From Owenia fusiformis (Eukaryota; Annelida; Polychaeta; Sabellida; Oweniidae), in contig CAIIXF020000002.1 of NCBI GenBank assembly GCA_903813345.2, forward strand, positions 3,822,001-3,886,000: a stretch of DNA of 64,000 nt, given 5' to 3'. Shown here piece by piece: positions 1-11,215 of the stretch (position 1 is the first letter of the stretch; every line of letters starts with the position of its first letter). The position numbers and the translations under genes were made by a program. The notes under the pieces are model-generated. The model was not told where the DNA came from. It did not search any database and was given only the letters and a program-made list of their open reading frames with translations.

Positions 1-503
1 ATATTTATATATAGTGGGTATTTCCCAAGCTCTCCATAAATTGCTAAATTTGTTGATTTTTTATTTACTTTAAGAATATATTTACAAAAAGATAACAGAA
101 GTTTCTCAGATGGAAATCGTCTGCCATTTGTAAACCATTCATTCAAATCTTTTGTAGAAAAGTAATTCGACATGCCCCATATCCATATATAAGGTAATAA
201 TGGCGGACTTTTGGTCACGTGACTGGTCGACAGTCGGTCCATAGAACGAATGGCTCCGCCCACTTCGTGGGGGGCCTTCGTAAAAATGAAAGATTCTTGT
301 CAACAATACAATTTTTCAATTTAATCACGTTTAATTTTTCCTTAAATAAAATAATTTTTTTAGTATTCCTCAACAGTGCAAAATCTAATAATATATAATA
401 AAACATATAATATATTATATAATAATGGTCTCATGATTTATTTCAGCGAGGGGATTTAGCCAATTATAAAGCGTGTTACAACCAACTGTACTGGAAGATC
501 ACA
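1..503. other. Intergenic, no gene seen
   Basis: AT-rich DNA upstream of the GPCR. Short open frames here lack recognisable motifs. I see no clear TATA box or repeat array. Confidence 0.5.
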
Positions 504-1659
504 ATGGTGTGTAACACAACTGATAGCCCCAACCACACTGATCATCTAACAATTTTAGAAGAGGAAATCTTTAAAAGTATTCTGACAATATTTTCTTTCG
601 TTGTCCTGCTCGGAAATCTGACTATGCTGTTTGGATTTGTATTAAATAAGAAACTACGAACGCCAAAACATTATCTCCATGTAAACATGGCAGCGTCAAA
701 TATCACATTGGCTCTTATAATGTTGGGGTCTTTATATATTCGAATCAATGGTGATATCCTCTGTCTGTTCACACATTCGTTGATTCTCGTTGGAGTGTAT
801 TATCATGTTCTCAGTTTATTATCAATTACTGTTGAGAGATTTATTGCTATCAAACATCCTTTTATCTATGCAGCTAAAGTGACGACAAGGAACGTTATCG
901 TATGTATTGTATCGTCGAATTTGCTGTGTGTGACACTAGGGGTGTATCCCCTCGTCAAGATGCTGATCACCGACGGTGATTACGATGGAGATACAGAGGG
1001 TTGTCATTTAGGGGAAATTTCCCCTGTCGTGTACGCCATGCTGCAAGTCAGTTGCATGTTACTCATTCTAATCGTAATGACAGTTCTGAATGTGAGGATT
1101 CTCCAATCTGTAAATTCAAGCTTCCGGTTTGCGCAATCGACGGTTCCTGTGTGAAAGAAATTATGGTCCCCCAGGGATTATGGTCCCCCCTTTTAAAGGC
1201 CCTTACTGGCCCTGATTGTGTATAAGATAATAAGGGATAGAGTTGTATTTAGGTCACCATATAAATCAATGGAGAGTAGGACCATAATTTGATAGGACCT
1301 CCTACCCTTTTACACCGGTTTCAACTCGGAGAAAAAGCCTTTTGGTTCATACTCTTAACAAACGAAAAATCAGGGCAACTATGATGCTATCAACTGTAAT
1401 AATATATCACATCATAACTTGGACTCCTCCAATGATAACCCTGCTTTTGTCATACATTGGTTTCAACATTAGCCAACTCGTACTTATTTCTACACTTACG
1501 GGGGCGTACACATCTACAACGCTTAATTCCGTGATGTATGGCTTTGTGTACAGAGAATACCGTACAACGTGCGTTCGAGCTCTCTGTAGCAAAATAAGAA
1601 AAAACAATAGGAAGACTATATGTCACATAAATTCTAGCACAACCACAACATATCTGTAA
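504..1659 (+). pseudogene. Class A (rhodopsin-like) GPCR, interrupted by a MITE in intracellular loop 3
   Basis: The first part (504-1154, 216 codons) holds a short N-terminus with two N-glycosylation sequons (N4, N10) and TM1 to TM5. Visible landmarks are GN in TM1 (N38), ERF at the end of TM3 (residues 111-113, in place of DRY) and a Cys pair (C87, C167) placed for the TM3-ECL2 disulfide. The second part (about 1319-1659) holds TM6 with TWTPP in place of CWxP, TM7 with NSxxY in place of NPxxY, and a basic tail. The two parts are in different frames (3 and 1). They are separated by a 173-bp MITE whose removal would bring them back into one frame within loop 3. The TM2 position usually held by Asp is Asn (N66), and the TM4 Trp is not seen. 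The ligand is unknown. As it stands, translation would stop after TM5. I see no convincing splice sites at the MITE edges, so I call it a recent pseudogene; splicing out of the insert is the alternative. Confidence 0.8.
1146..1318 (+). mobile_element. 173-bp MITE inserted in the GPCR
   Basis: The right end reads TTTTACACCGG and the left end is its degenerate complement. A second copy in opposite orientation lies at 3442-3612 with matching interior and clean CCGGTGTAAAA termini. It carries no coding capacity. The flanks suggest at most a 2-bp (TT) target duplication, so the superfamily is not assigned. Confidence 0.75.
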
Positions 1660-3047
1660 CCTCATTGAATAATGCATCAACGTTGATTAAAATGGAGATT
1701 TATTCGTGTTTTCGTAAGTTTAAAACTGTTGGTTTTGTAAAATTGTACATGGTGTATCAGAATTTCGACCCACTTAACAATGCATATCTTATTAATAACA
1801 CATATTATTTGACACATATTTTGACATTGTTAGAATTTGTCCAATGATCCTTAGGTTGTCAACGTTCCAGCACTGCACTAGCTTATGTTTGTCCCATTGG
1901 TCATTTAAAGAACCCGCTATAAATTTCTACCACCTCTCTGCAGATAGACTTGTTCAGGAAGTTGTCGACGACAGTATGCCTCTTATCCTAAAAATGATAT
2001 GTATGTCAACGAACTAAGAAACATCACAGAGGCCAAACCAGAGATAAGACAACAGATAAAGACGTGTGCGAGTTTGATTTGCAGAGAGGTAGTAGCCATT
2101 TTGCTTAGTATTTGGATCACGTTCTTTATATGGCCAGAAAACGGGCAAAACCAATGTTACAGTGATGGGACTTTGTCAACTCAAAGAACATTGAACAAAC
2201 CTTAATTATGTGAACTAAATAGTTGTATCCAATTGTAACTTCGGACTTATTCATTTCATATGTAATACTGACTTACATTTTAGTTAACTAGTCTTTCACC
2301 TTGAATGGGACTTGAATAAACAAATATAATTCAAGACCTGTAGCACAATGTTATAACTTTTATCTCTGTTAATATCCTTGTTATTTCTCGATTAGATGAC
2401 CAAGATTGCTATATATAAATATCACTATATACATACAGGATGGCGTAATAGAAATGTAACAAGTATAATGTCAATATGTTTTATTATGTTGGTGTTTACC
2501 CGAAATTATACTTGAGTACTTTAAAAAGAAGCTAACCTGACTATTTTGAATCTGAAGATTTAAAATTGTTCCATGGTTGACTACACATAACAGTTGACTC
2601 ATGAGAAATCTAATTTGAACCAGCTTCTCACTGGTTTAACATGTCATGCCTTTTCTCGACGGCATTCCAATATACCAACGCCAGCAGAATGGGCAATTTC
2701 GGCATGTAAACAGTGTAGTAAACCATGGAATGATTTTACTCTACTGGTGTCAAATTAATCAAAAGAGCTTGCTCTTAAAAAGGTAGAACTTCACCGTCGA
2801 TCGACTTTTTTCTACAATTCAGCTTTTCTTGAAAAAAACATCCGTGCAAGATATGCTGATGTATAAAAAAGATAACATTAATAATTATGTACCATTAACC
2901 AACAATATCGGATAAACTGAGAGAACTGATGACTACCAAAAGAGCCAAGCTCATCAGCCAATATACTTGCAAATGATACATTTTACATGATCTCATAATC
3001 TAAAAAATGTGTCACCAAACTGTAAATATGTTTTAAACCATATTCGA
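1660..3047. other. Intergenic, no gene supported
   Basis: A 68-codon frame at 1999-2205 contains one hydrophobic stretch but no recognisable domain or splice context. Nothing else in this AT-rich stretch rises above background. Confidence 0.4.
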
Positions 3048-3233
3048 ACATGGCTGTATTCACGCCTTCTATGAACTGTAAACAAAGTCAACATTTCACG
3101 TAGGATATATTCGCGATCAATACCCCAGTTAATACGTGTAATGTGTGCCGTCATAACGGTGGGTCGTAGTAATAGTGTACCATGATGAATATTCGAAACA
3201 AGTTGGTGAGTTTTCATGTTCGAATCGCCCTTG

Positions 3234-3291
3234 GGGCTAGGCACAAAAGCTTTCGGTCGTTCGGGGTACAGAAAACGTTTGTGCCTAGCCC
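3234..3291. repeat. 14-bp-stem hairpin
   Basis: GGGCTAGGCACAAA at 3234-3247 is exactly complementary to TTTGTGCCTAGCCC at 3278-3291, leaving a 30-nt loop. A degenerate version is present in the other arm near 4675-4750. Confidence 0.6.
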
Positions 3292-3441
3292 TGCGGGGTG
3301 TATTCGACGATATAACCCCTGCTCTTCGGTCTATATTTCTTAAATAACTGTATTTTATATGTTTGTACTACTCTGTTCAGATACAGGTAAGTAAATTAAT
3401 AACTAGGCATTAAAATCGCCAGGGGGCGATTTCGTAGAATG

Positions 3442-3612
3442 CCGGTGTAAAAGGGTAGGAGGTCCTATCAAATTATGGTCCTACTTTCCATTGATTTATA
3501 TGGTGACCTAAATACAACTCTTTCCCTTATTATCGTATCCACAATCAGGTCCGGTAAGGGCCTTTAAGAAAGGGGACTATAATCCCAAGGAGACCATAAT
3601 TTTTTACACCGG
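3442..3612 (-). mobile_element. Second copy of the GPCR MITE
   Basis: CCGGTGTAAAA and TTTTACACCGG form an 11-bp perfect terminal inverted repeat around 171 bp. The interior is the reverse complement of 1146-1318 with scattered substitutions. Confidence 0.75.
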
Positions 3613-4129
3613 TCTTCGTCACGGCAGCAAATTCGGTGCACAGTTGTTTTACAGACAAATTTCAAAAATGGTGCACCAAAATGTTTGAATATAGGAGATG
3701 CACTGCATGATATATACAAATTTTATAGAAAAATAAATCTGTGGGGTCCCTGTATGTAAAACAACAATGTTAACATTATTTTACGGTGAATGTCAGAAGT
3801 CAGGAACAAACTTTATTTTTACCCTATTTCATCTTTTTTTCAAATTTGGGGCACCCAATGGGAAATTTGAGGGATGGCATAAGAAAATTTGGATTTGAAA
3901 GACAACTTTTCTAGCTAGATATGGTTTATATGTTAAACTTGAAGACTGAGCATGCCATGAACAAAATTTCAGCAAAAGATAATTATAGTCTGTGGTTCCT
4001 TAAATATGTAAAACAGGAATTAAGTTTTACGTCATTGTACGGTGAAGGTCAAAGGACATGTCAGTAGGGTTTTTCCTGATTTACTCTCAGTAGAGTACAA
4101 TACATCAATACAATCAATACAATACAATC

Positions 4130-4480
4130 AATTTTAGCAATTTAACCTTTTTGACCTTTTCAAGGTCACCCAGAGGTCGAATTTCAAAACCAAAAGCATA
4201 TTTGAAATCAGAGGCTTCTATACTTCATACCTGCAAAATATCGGGACGAAAATCCTAATTTTAGACTTTGGGGTCATTTTACGGTCAAGGTCAAAATGTT
4301 GATAAAATTAAACCTATCTGAGTACAGTGTAATATAATGGTATCAATTTGGAATCAATTTGAGCGAATTTGAGCGATTTCGGTTTTTGAACTGTTTTAAC
4401 TTTTCAAGGTCATCCAGAGGTCGGATTCCAAAACCGTAAGCATATTTGGAATCAGGGGCTTCTATTCCATTTCGCTGCGA
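4130..4480. repeat. Dispersed repeat, two partial copies
   Basis: A block beginning near TTTTCAAGGTCACCCAGAGG (about 4155-4225) recurs with substitutions at about 4400-4480. It is non-coding filler of a kind common between invertebrate genes. Confidence 0.45.
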
Positions 4481-4984
4481 TTGGGCCCCATGTCTTGGTA
4501 GATGGTATATGCTAATTAGCTGACACATTGCCGTGTGTGGAGATATCATGGCAAGAAAAAATAAAATCCTATAATAACTATAAGATAAAGAGTAAAAGCG
4601 ATAGCATGCACGGCATTCTTATTAAGAAATATAGACCGAAGGGCAGGGTTAATATTGTCGAATACACCCCGCAAGGCTAGTCACAAACGTTTTCTGTAAC
4701 CTGAACGACCGAAGTGAGTGAGGTGTTCGAAAGCTTTTGTGCCTAGCCCTAAGGGGTGCATTCGATGATATTTCACCTTCTCTGAGGTATATGATTCGAT
4801 TCGAACATGAAAACTCATCAAAATGTTTCGAATATTTATTAAGGCCCGCCATTACTATGGGCCACAGTCATTCCGTCACACATTACTCGTATTACCAGGG
4901 GAATCGTTCGCGAATATAACCCAGGTGAAATATTGACTTTGTTCACAATTTGTGGAAGGCGTGAATACAGTCATGTTGGAACAA

Positions 4985-5785
4985 TAATTATATTATTTTT
5001 TACATTTTATACATTTATCAGTTTTATCTATTATGTGCTTGACCATGATCACAGTGATATCAAGACTAGACAGATGCATTAATTACTACATGAACGGTTG
5101 TGGAACAGGATATGATTGTGCATATGTGGATAAAACGAAACGAAAAAAATGAAAAAGAACTCAAAGATTTTGAATTTCATCTTAAAAAACAAAGGACGTT
5201 GTAAACAAAGAGTAAATATCTACCGGCAGTCCTGCATACATGTGCATGTACTGTACACAAAACAACATCACGAGGGACTCTTCAATCAAAAATACTTCAT
5301 ATTATGACAAATTCGATGTTATAAAATTGTGTCAAACAGATAACGTTGCACAAGTCACGAGGATAGCACCTGATTCATCTTTTAATCACCTGACTATTGT
5401 TTTTTCTTATCTAAAAATGTCAACAACAACGTAACAACGAGTGATCGTCGCAACTGTGCAATCTTAGTCATTGGGCATGTCTTTAAATTGAGAGCATTTT
5501 TTAAATCTTCACAACATTAGATCATGATGAATTAAACTGAATCTAAATACCAAAAATAGTTGGTTGTTTTATAGTCATTTCAGTGGCTTAATCGACCTGG
5601 CTTCGCTTTGGACCTAGAGTCAAACGTTGGAGAACTTTACATGGGCATCAATACATACTGACGTGGCAACTGTCAAGTCATAGCTCGAGGGAGAAGTGAG
5701 TATACAATATTTCTAAGAAATAAGGGTTGATTTTCATTTTTATGACGCTTTTTGAACGTACGTATGCATTAAACAACTCAGATCG
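4985..5785. other. Intergenic, no gene seen
   Basis: No open frame here has recognisable protein features. A 64-codon frame at 5240-5434 has random-looking composition and was not called. Confidence 0.4.
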
Positions 5786-5789
5786 GAAT

Positions 5790-6345
5790 TTATTCCACAA
5801 GGACACTCATACGTAGAAACATCCTTTACATCCATGAAACCTGGAAACCTGTAGACAAGCCTCAACAGTCAATGAAAATGGCCGTCTTAATATTTATCCA
5901 GAATGCCAAAAAAACAATCAGTGCTAGTTCTATACTTCATAGGTAAAAACATCCCTGAAATTTTCAAATGAATCCTTTATGCAGTTTGGCTGGAAACCTG
6001 TAGACAAGCCTGGACATACAAGACTTTAGCACGGAAAATCCAAACTGGCCGCGTTTAAATTTACCCGGAATGCCCAAAAACAGTCAGTTCTACACTTTCA
6101 CGGGTAGAAACATCCCTGAAAATTTCAAATGAATCCTTGAAAGGGTTTGGCTGGTAACCTCTAGACTAACCTTGACAGACACGATTTTAGGACGGATAAT
6201 CGAAAATGGCCGCCTTAGCATTTACCCAGAATGCCCTAAAATTAATCAGTTCATACATAGAAACATCCATGAAAATTTTAGGTCATCCATAAAAAGGTTT
6301 AGCAGAAAACCTGTAGACTAGCCTCGACTGACAATTTTATTTTGA
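5790..6345. repeat. Degenerate tandem repeat, about 150-160 bp unit, four copies
   Basis: The pattern AACATCCCTGAAA ... AACCTGTAGAC ... AAATGGCCG recurs with starts near 5820, 5950, 6110 and 6262. Copies are well diverged and non-coding. Confidence 0.6.
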
Positions 6346-6689
6346 AAACTAAAATAAAATGGAATTCATTAATAGTAACTGTAAGGATTCATTTAGTGTT
6401 CTGTTTACCATGTGTACATAGGGTGTCCACGTGAATAGAAAGTAGGAAAACATTACCAGCAAAATTTAAAAAGAATTAGTAGTTTCGGATAAAGATGTGT
6501 GTTGTTTATAACGAGCTTAGAGAGTGGATAATGGTCATTAAGTAAACAAATAGAACAAAACGGGAAAGAACGTTTACCAAGATGATTCGAATTTAGATAA
6601 TAATTACGCTCGCTCACTCACTAGATAACTTAAAATTAATACTGGTTGAGACGTATTCAGATTTGCCAACCTAAAATGAAAAATTTTCG

Positions 6690-7392
6690 GGAGATTTATA
6701 AAAAATTGCGGTACTTTTACGGGAGTTTTTTTCAAAATCCGGTAGTTTTTGCGGGAGTTCTTTGAAACAAAGCGGGAGTTTTTACGGCAGAATTTGGAAA
6801 AAACGGTAGTTTTTACGGGAGATTTAAAAAAACGGGAGTTTTTAGGGGAGATTTTGAAAAAACTGGAGTATTTACGGGAGATTTAAAAAAAAGTATTTTT
6901 GGCGGTAAATTAAAAAAAACTTGACTTTTTTTACGGAAGATTTCAGAAAAAACGGGAGTTTTTGCGGTAGATTATGAAAAAACGGGAGTTTTTACGGTAG
7001 GTTTTGAAAAAAACGGGAGTTTTTGTGTTCGATTTTTTAGAAAACGGGAGTAGATTTCTGATAAAACGGAAGTTTTTATGGTAGATTTCTGAAAAACGGG
7101 AGTTTTTACGGTCGATTTCTGAAAGAACGGGAGTTTTTACGGTAGATATTGGAAAAACGGGAGTTCTTACAGTAGATTTCGGAAAAAACGAGAGTTTTTA
7201 CGGTAGATTTTGAAAAAAAACGGGAGTTTTTACGGTAGATTTTGAAAGAACTGGAGTTTTTACGGTAGATTTCGGAAAAACGGCTGTTTTTACGGTAGAT
7301 TTTGAAAAAAACGTGAGTTTTTACGGTAGATTTCTGAAAAAACTGGAGTTTTTACAGTTGATTTTGAAAAAACGGGAGTTTTTACGGTATCA
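6690..7392. repeat. Minisatellite, unit about 30 bp
   Basis: More than twenty imperfect copies of a unit like CGGGAGTTTTTACGGTAGAT followed by a short A-run. Substitutions and length changes are frequent, so the array is old. Confidence 0.85.
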
Positions 7393-7799
7393 AATCCAGC
7401 GATTTAATTGGTTGAAATTATTATGACGCATGCGCTGTTAATAAATTAATTAGAACTTATAATCTAAGATAGATGTCACTTTCGTTCATTATTTCACAGC
7501 AGTCCCTACCCATAATGCGCCTTATATTGCGGGAATATTTTGTCGCCATATAAAAACAAAATGTATTCTCCCGACAGAAGTATGACAGAATATGAACTGG
7601 CTCCCGTTTGTGGACATTTGGTGTGCAAACTTATACCGAACTGATCGCAGAAAAGCAATTTGAATCATGGTAATGAAGTACTTTTAAGTTATTTATAAGG
7701 AACCATGGGAGCCAATCCTTCTTGGAGTAAAAGAAAGAAGCGTGCCTGCAATAATCAAGGTCACAAATTTGTCAAATTCCTTTTAAATACCGTAAAGTT
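7393..7799. other. Unique DNA between the two minisatellites; possible promoter or 5' region
   Basis: About 400 bp of non-repetitive sequence lies roughly 0.4-0.8 kb upstream of the first coding exon I can place. It contains CCATATAAAA (7547-7556). Assigning it as a promoter is inference from position only. Confidence 0.25.
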
Positions 7800-8115
7800 T
7801 GACAGCAAAAAACGGAGATTTTACGGGAGTTATACCATGAATAAAGGAGATTTACGGCAGTTATACCGGAAAACGGGAGATTTTACGGGAGTTATACCAA
7901 GAATACGGGAGATTTTACGGGAGTTATACCAGAATAAGGGAGATTTTATGGGCGATTTCAGCAAAAATACGGGAGATTTTACGGCCATATTTTTTTTTTA
8001 AAATTACGGTACGGGTGTTTACGGGAGTTTTTACGGGAGAAAACAGTACGGGAGTTTGGTATTTTTTACGGAAAAACAAAAAATTTACGGGAGATTCCCG
8101 TAAAAAACGGGAGGT
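7800..8115. repeat. Related minisatellite with GGGAGATTTTACGG units
   Basis: A second array of the same sequence family, with units such as ACGGGAGATTTTACGGGAGT alternating with TTATACC spacers. It ends about 85 bp before the start codon of the OTU-NTase-TPR gene. A 98-codon frame (7705-8001) runs into it and is probably not a gene. Confidence 0.75.
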
Positions 8116-8201
8116 TGGCGAGTCTGGTATTGTAGACATATGTTACCATGGTAATGCAGCTTTACACATCTTACTTTTATAATCAATTACAGGGTGTGAA
8201 A

Positions 8202-8379
8202 ATGGGTAATTCTATTGAGCAGTGGCGTGGAGCCATTGGGACATTTAATCCACGTGGTTCTATAGACAGAACAGGAGCCGTAGCTGAGGTCCTTAGACAA
8301 AATCCACGATTATTGGTGATCATTACCGTTCTGTTGATGATTGGTGGGATAGAGTCCAACCCAGGGCCAACATTTCAAT
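8202..8379 (+). CDS. Exon 1: N-terminal leader with 2A-like motif
   Basis: This exon encodes 59 residues plus one base. I chose the start at 8202 (AAAATGG context) because an acceptor-like AATTACAG ends at 8192, just upstream; an in-frame ATG at 8148 is the alternative. The N-terminus MGNSIEQWR is followed by a short polar part, then a hydrophobic segment (about residues 37-48). A 2A-like GIESNPGP follows, with NPGP at 8358-8369. In known 2A peptides the ribosome skips the bond between the final Gly and Pro (here G55-P56). The usual Asp before I/V-E is Gly here. N-terminal 2A sequences in some invertebrate NLR proteins also serve as signal sequences when skipping fails, and the hydrophobic run fits that. 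The exon ends at donor GTAAGAGA in phase 1. An unspliced frame would run 16 codons further to a stop. Confidence 0.7.
8343..8369 (+). other. 2A-like ribosome-skipping motif (GGIESNPGP)
   Basis: The nine codons spell GGIESNPGP directly after a hydrophobic run, the layout of 2A peptides in animal genes and non-LTR retrotransposons. The core E-x-NPGP is intact, but the residue two before the Glu is Gly rather than Asp. Skipping activity is therefore likely but not certain. Confidence 0.7.
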
Positions 8380-8550
8380 GTAAGAGATATGGGGAGGGTA
8401 AATATTGTCCGTTCGAAGAATACAATTAGGCCTACTAGTATTTAGCGTTTCGTTATTTTTGACATTGAAATCAGTTTACTTTGTATAATACAATCACTAA
8501 ATCGCATTGGATGAAATAATATTAATTCTGGATGGATAAACTTATTCTAG

Positions 8551-8732
8551 ATACAGCTTCCCTCGCGCCAGTTGCCGAACGTCACGGCCTTGTCATAATT
8601 GAGAACAATGGCATAGGCGATTGCCTCTTTGAGTCCCTTGCAGACCAGTTGTTGCTTTTGACGTCATTGCAGGTTGACAAACACGATTTGAGACAACGTT
8701 TGGTCACGTACATCAGGGAACATCCTACTCTG
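8551..8732 (+). CDS. Exon 2: OTU cysteine protease domain, N-terminal half
   Basis: OTU enzymes are papain-fold cysteine proteases, mostly deubiquitinases. This exon follows acceptor CTTATTCTAG (ending 8550) and opens in phase 1, completing a codon from exon 1. It holds the OTU nucleophile motif NGIGDCLFESLADQ, with Asp83 and Cys84 (Cys codon 8622-8624) in joined numbering. The next part, DLRQRLVTYI, is the usual helix after the nucleophile. It ends in phase 0 at the strong donor CTG|GTAAGTG. Translation could also begin at the ATG at 8532, which would give an OTU protein without the 2A leader. Confidence 0.85.
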
Positions 8733-8877
8733 GTAAGTGTTAATTATTCTTTTTTCAGCTTAATGCAATCATCATTCAATCTAAACACATCTATCGGTAC
8801 TTTTTCGGTTGAAATTAGCATACCGTCGTGTAGTTTAGCTATTCCTTGATTCTTGCTAACTGTTTTCAAATACTTAG

Positions 8878-9211
8878 CCGAATGGTGAACACGTGATGAC
8901 CATGTTTGATGCTGAGAAGAATGTAGAATGGCAGTCATACTTGGCGAATCGTGAACAGGCTTTAACAGACGACATTCATTCTGAACAACTAGAGTGGTAT
9001 ACCAACGACTACATGGCTAAGCCAGGGGTATGGGGTGACAATGTGATCATATACGCATTTACACAACTATGTGACATAGATGTAGTAGTATATACCGCTG
9101 GGGTTGATGAACCTTACACAGTTACAGCTAATGATGAAAATGAGGAGAGAAAAATAGCGAGACTTGGCTACATTCCCCATTTTCACTTCGTTAGCTTGTT
9201 AGAGAAAAAAT
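8878..9211 (+). CDS. Exon 3: OTU domain, C-terminal half with catalytic His
   Basis: The exon starts after acceptor ATACTTAG (ending 8877) in phase 0, 145 bp after exon 2. It encodes the rest of the OTU fold: a WGDN block, the strand DIDVVVYT, and HFHFVSL at the end, in which His223 (codon 9184-9186) is the expected catalytic histidine. Cys and His are thus both kept. The frame continues four codons to a TAA at 9223, but a consensus donor T|GTAAGAG lies at 9211/9212 in phase 1. That fits the next phase-1 exon exactly, so I treat the stop as intronic. A short stand-alone OTU protein of about 182 codons from 8532 remains possible, for example as a read-through isoform. Confidence 0.82.
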
Positions 9212-10670
9212 GTAAGAGGTTATAATTATATACCAGACACCTATGTTAATTTTGAATTTATGGCTTATCTTTAAACAAAATGAAAATCCAAAATGTACAT
9301 TATTCATCAAATATGGGATGTTTTAAAGCAAACGGAGCAGAACGTTTAAATCAACCCTCGTACATTATCATTTTACCCGCTCGCAGACTTCCCCAGAGTG
9401 GAAATATCTTTGACTTGTGGATCAATTGACCAATAGCTAGTGTAAATGTTGAAATGTTTGTGCACTTTGTGATAGAAGCATGAAATTTGGCACAAAGTTA
9501 GTTTATTCCATTGTGAACAAGACCTGAGTCATTAATCAAGTGAGATATGCCTCGTTCTGGAAAATCCAAGATGGCCGCCCTTTCCCGGTTCGATTTCTCT
9601 ATATTTTTTGTTAAGGTTAATTAAAGGTAATTATGACACATAAAATACAGTCTATATGTGGAAAATAAAAGATGTTACCCCACTTTGTGAAGAAACTGCC
9701 TTATTAGGTAAAAAATGGTGTCAAACAAGGTTGTTTAATTCTACCCCTACTTTTTGCCCCTTCATTAAAAGGTTTGCAAGAAAGGTTTAAGAAGTTGACC
9801 TCAGAAGCATGCAATTTTGCATTAAGTTAGTGATACCATTCCTAATAAAATCTGGGTAAATAGTCAAGTGAAATAGCCTCTTTCTGGAAAATCCAAGATG
9901 GTAGCCTCTTTCCGGGGTCGATTTTTCAATACTTTTTGTCAAGGTTAATTAAAGGTTAAAATTACACAAAGATATAGTCTATATAATGCAAAATGAAAGA
10001 TGTTACTCCATTTTGGGAAGAGAGTGCAATGTGAGGTAGAAATTGGAGTCAAACAAGGTTGTAAAATTTTACCCCTCCTATTTGCTGCTTCACTAAGAAA
10101 GGATTCATAAGAAAGGACTACACATATGAGCTCTGAGTAAAGTCAAAGTAACATGCATATAATAATCGCTCAAGTAATATAATTTCTAACATAGTATCCA
10201 CCATATCAGTATGCAAAATAGTCCAAAATCAGTCTATTGCTCATTATCTCATAAGTTCCTGCCTTCCTTATTACTGTACAATACTATACTGTATTGTTCC
10301 ACTACCATTATATAATGTGTAGACATTGAAATGCATAGAAACAATTAGGTTTCCAGTGATTAACTTCTATATTGGTAAACTTATGTTCACAAGAAATAAT
10401 CAAAATTCCATGAGTCCCCCCTCCCTCATTACTCAGTAATACTGTATTACTGCATGGTCTGACTATCATGATTAGCCATTGAAATCCATAGAAACAATTT
10501 GATACCCAGTGATAAACATCTATATCGCTAGACTTATGTTCAAAAGAAATAATCAAAAGTTCTTCCCTCCCTCATTAATATATTATTGTGTGACTGCATT
10601 GCCCGACTATTATTGTACAATTTTTAGACATTGACAAGTCATATACATAGAAACAATTAGGCACCCGTGG

Positions 10671-10789
10671 GTATATATAGAGGATATCCTAGGATATATG
10701 AACGCATCGCTCACTCGTGGAGATGGGCGATATCCCCTCATGGATAAAAATGGTATCCCTCAAAAATCCAAGGATATCCTCTATATATG
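10671..10789. repeat. Inverted repeat with ATATAGAGGATATCCT arms
   Basis: TATATATAGAGGATATCCT near 10671 pairs with AGGATATCCTCTATATAT near 10771. It lies in the centre of the 3.3-kb inverted element and is probably a small nested hairpin MITE. Confidence 0.55.
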
Positions 10790-11049
10790 CCACTGTATAT
10801 CTTCCGCTAATTATCTCCCACTTCAACTCTCAGGAAAATGTTTTTGTTCAATGTAGAAACAGTCAAATTGTTTGAATTTTTTGCTAAAGCAAAACTGTCA
10901 AAATGGATGTAGCAGAGAGTAGAATTTTTTACCAAAATGTTAATAGATTTCTGGAAAATAATGAGAGTGAGAACACCTTCAAGAAGTCAAACCTGGATAT
11001 GGGTGTCCAGAAAACTTCATTGGATAAATTAGTAATGTGTTACTCAGAT

Positions 11050-11215
11050 ATTCCAGGCACTCGGTAACATAACTATATTTCCCTCAGGATATACCACATA
11101 TCCGAAACCTCCCGTAATATAACCCTCATTGCCTGCCGGGCACTCATTAACATAACTATATTTCCCTCAGGATATACCACATATCCGAAACCTCCCATAA
11201 CATAACCCTCCAGTG
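11050..11215. repeat. Tandem duplication of about 100 bp
   Basis: Two near-identical copies of a block containing ACATAACTATATTTCCCTCA and ATATCCGAAACCTCCC lie next to each other. Confidence 0.65.

Larger units (their letters stand above)
3048..4980. mobile_element. 1.9-kb element with inverted arms of about 300 bp
   Basis: The segment 3048-3350 matches the reverse complement of 4625-4980, including the outer AACATG/CATG(T) ends, the GCGTGAATACAG block and a GGCTAGGCACAAA-type hairpin block. The arms have diverged, so it is old. The centre contains the second copy of the GPCR MITE and a short repeated intergenic sequence. There is no coding capacity, so it is a foldback or non-autonomous TIR element. 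Confidence 0.55.

Noticed and set aside
7705-8001. 98-codon frame with a basic start
   Set aside because: More than half lies in the GGGAGATTTTACGG minisatellite and no splice sites or domain support it.
9212-9225. Stop codon ending a stand-alone OTU gene
   Set aside because: A consensus donor GTAAGAG at 9212 in the correct phase precedes the stop. I keep the short form only as an alternative isoform.
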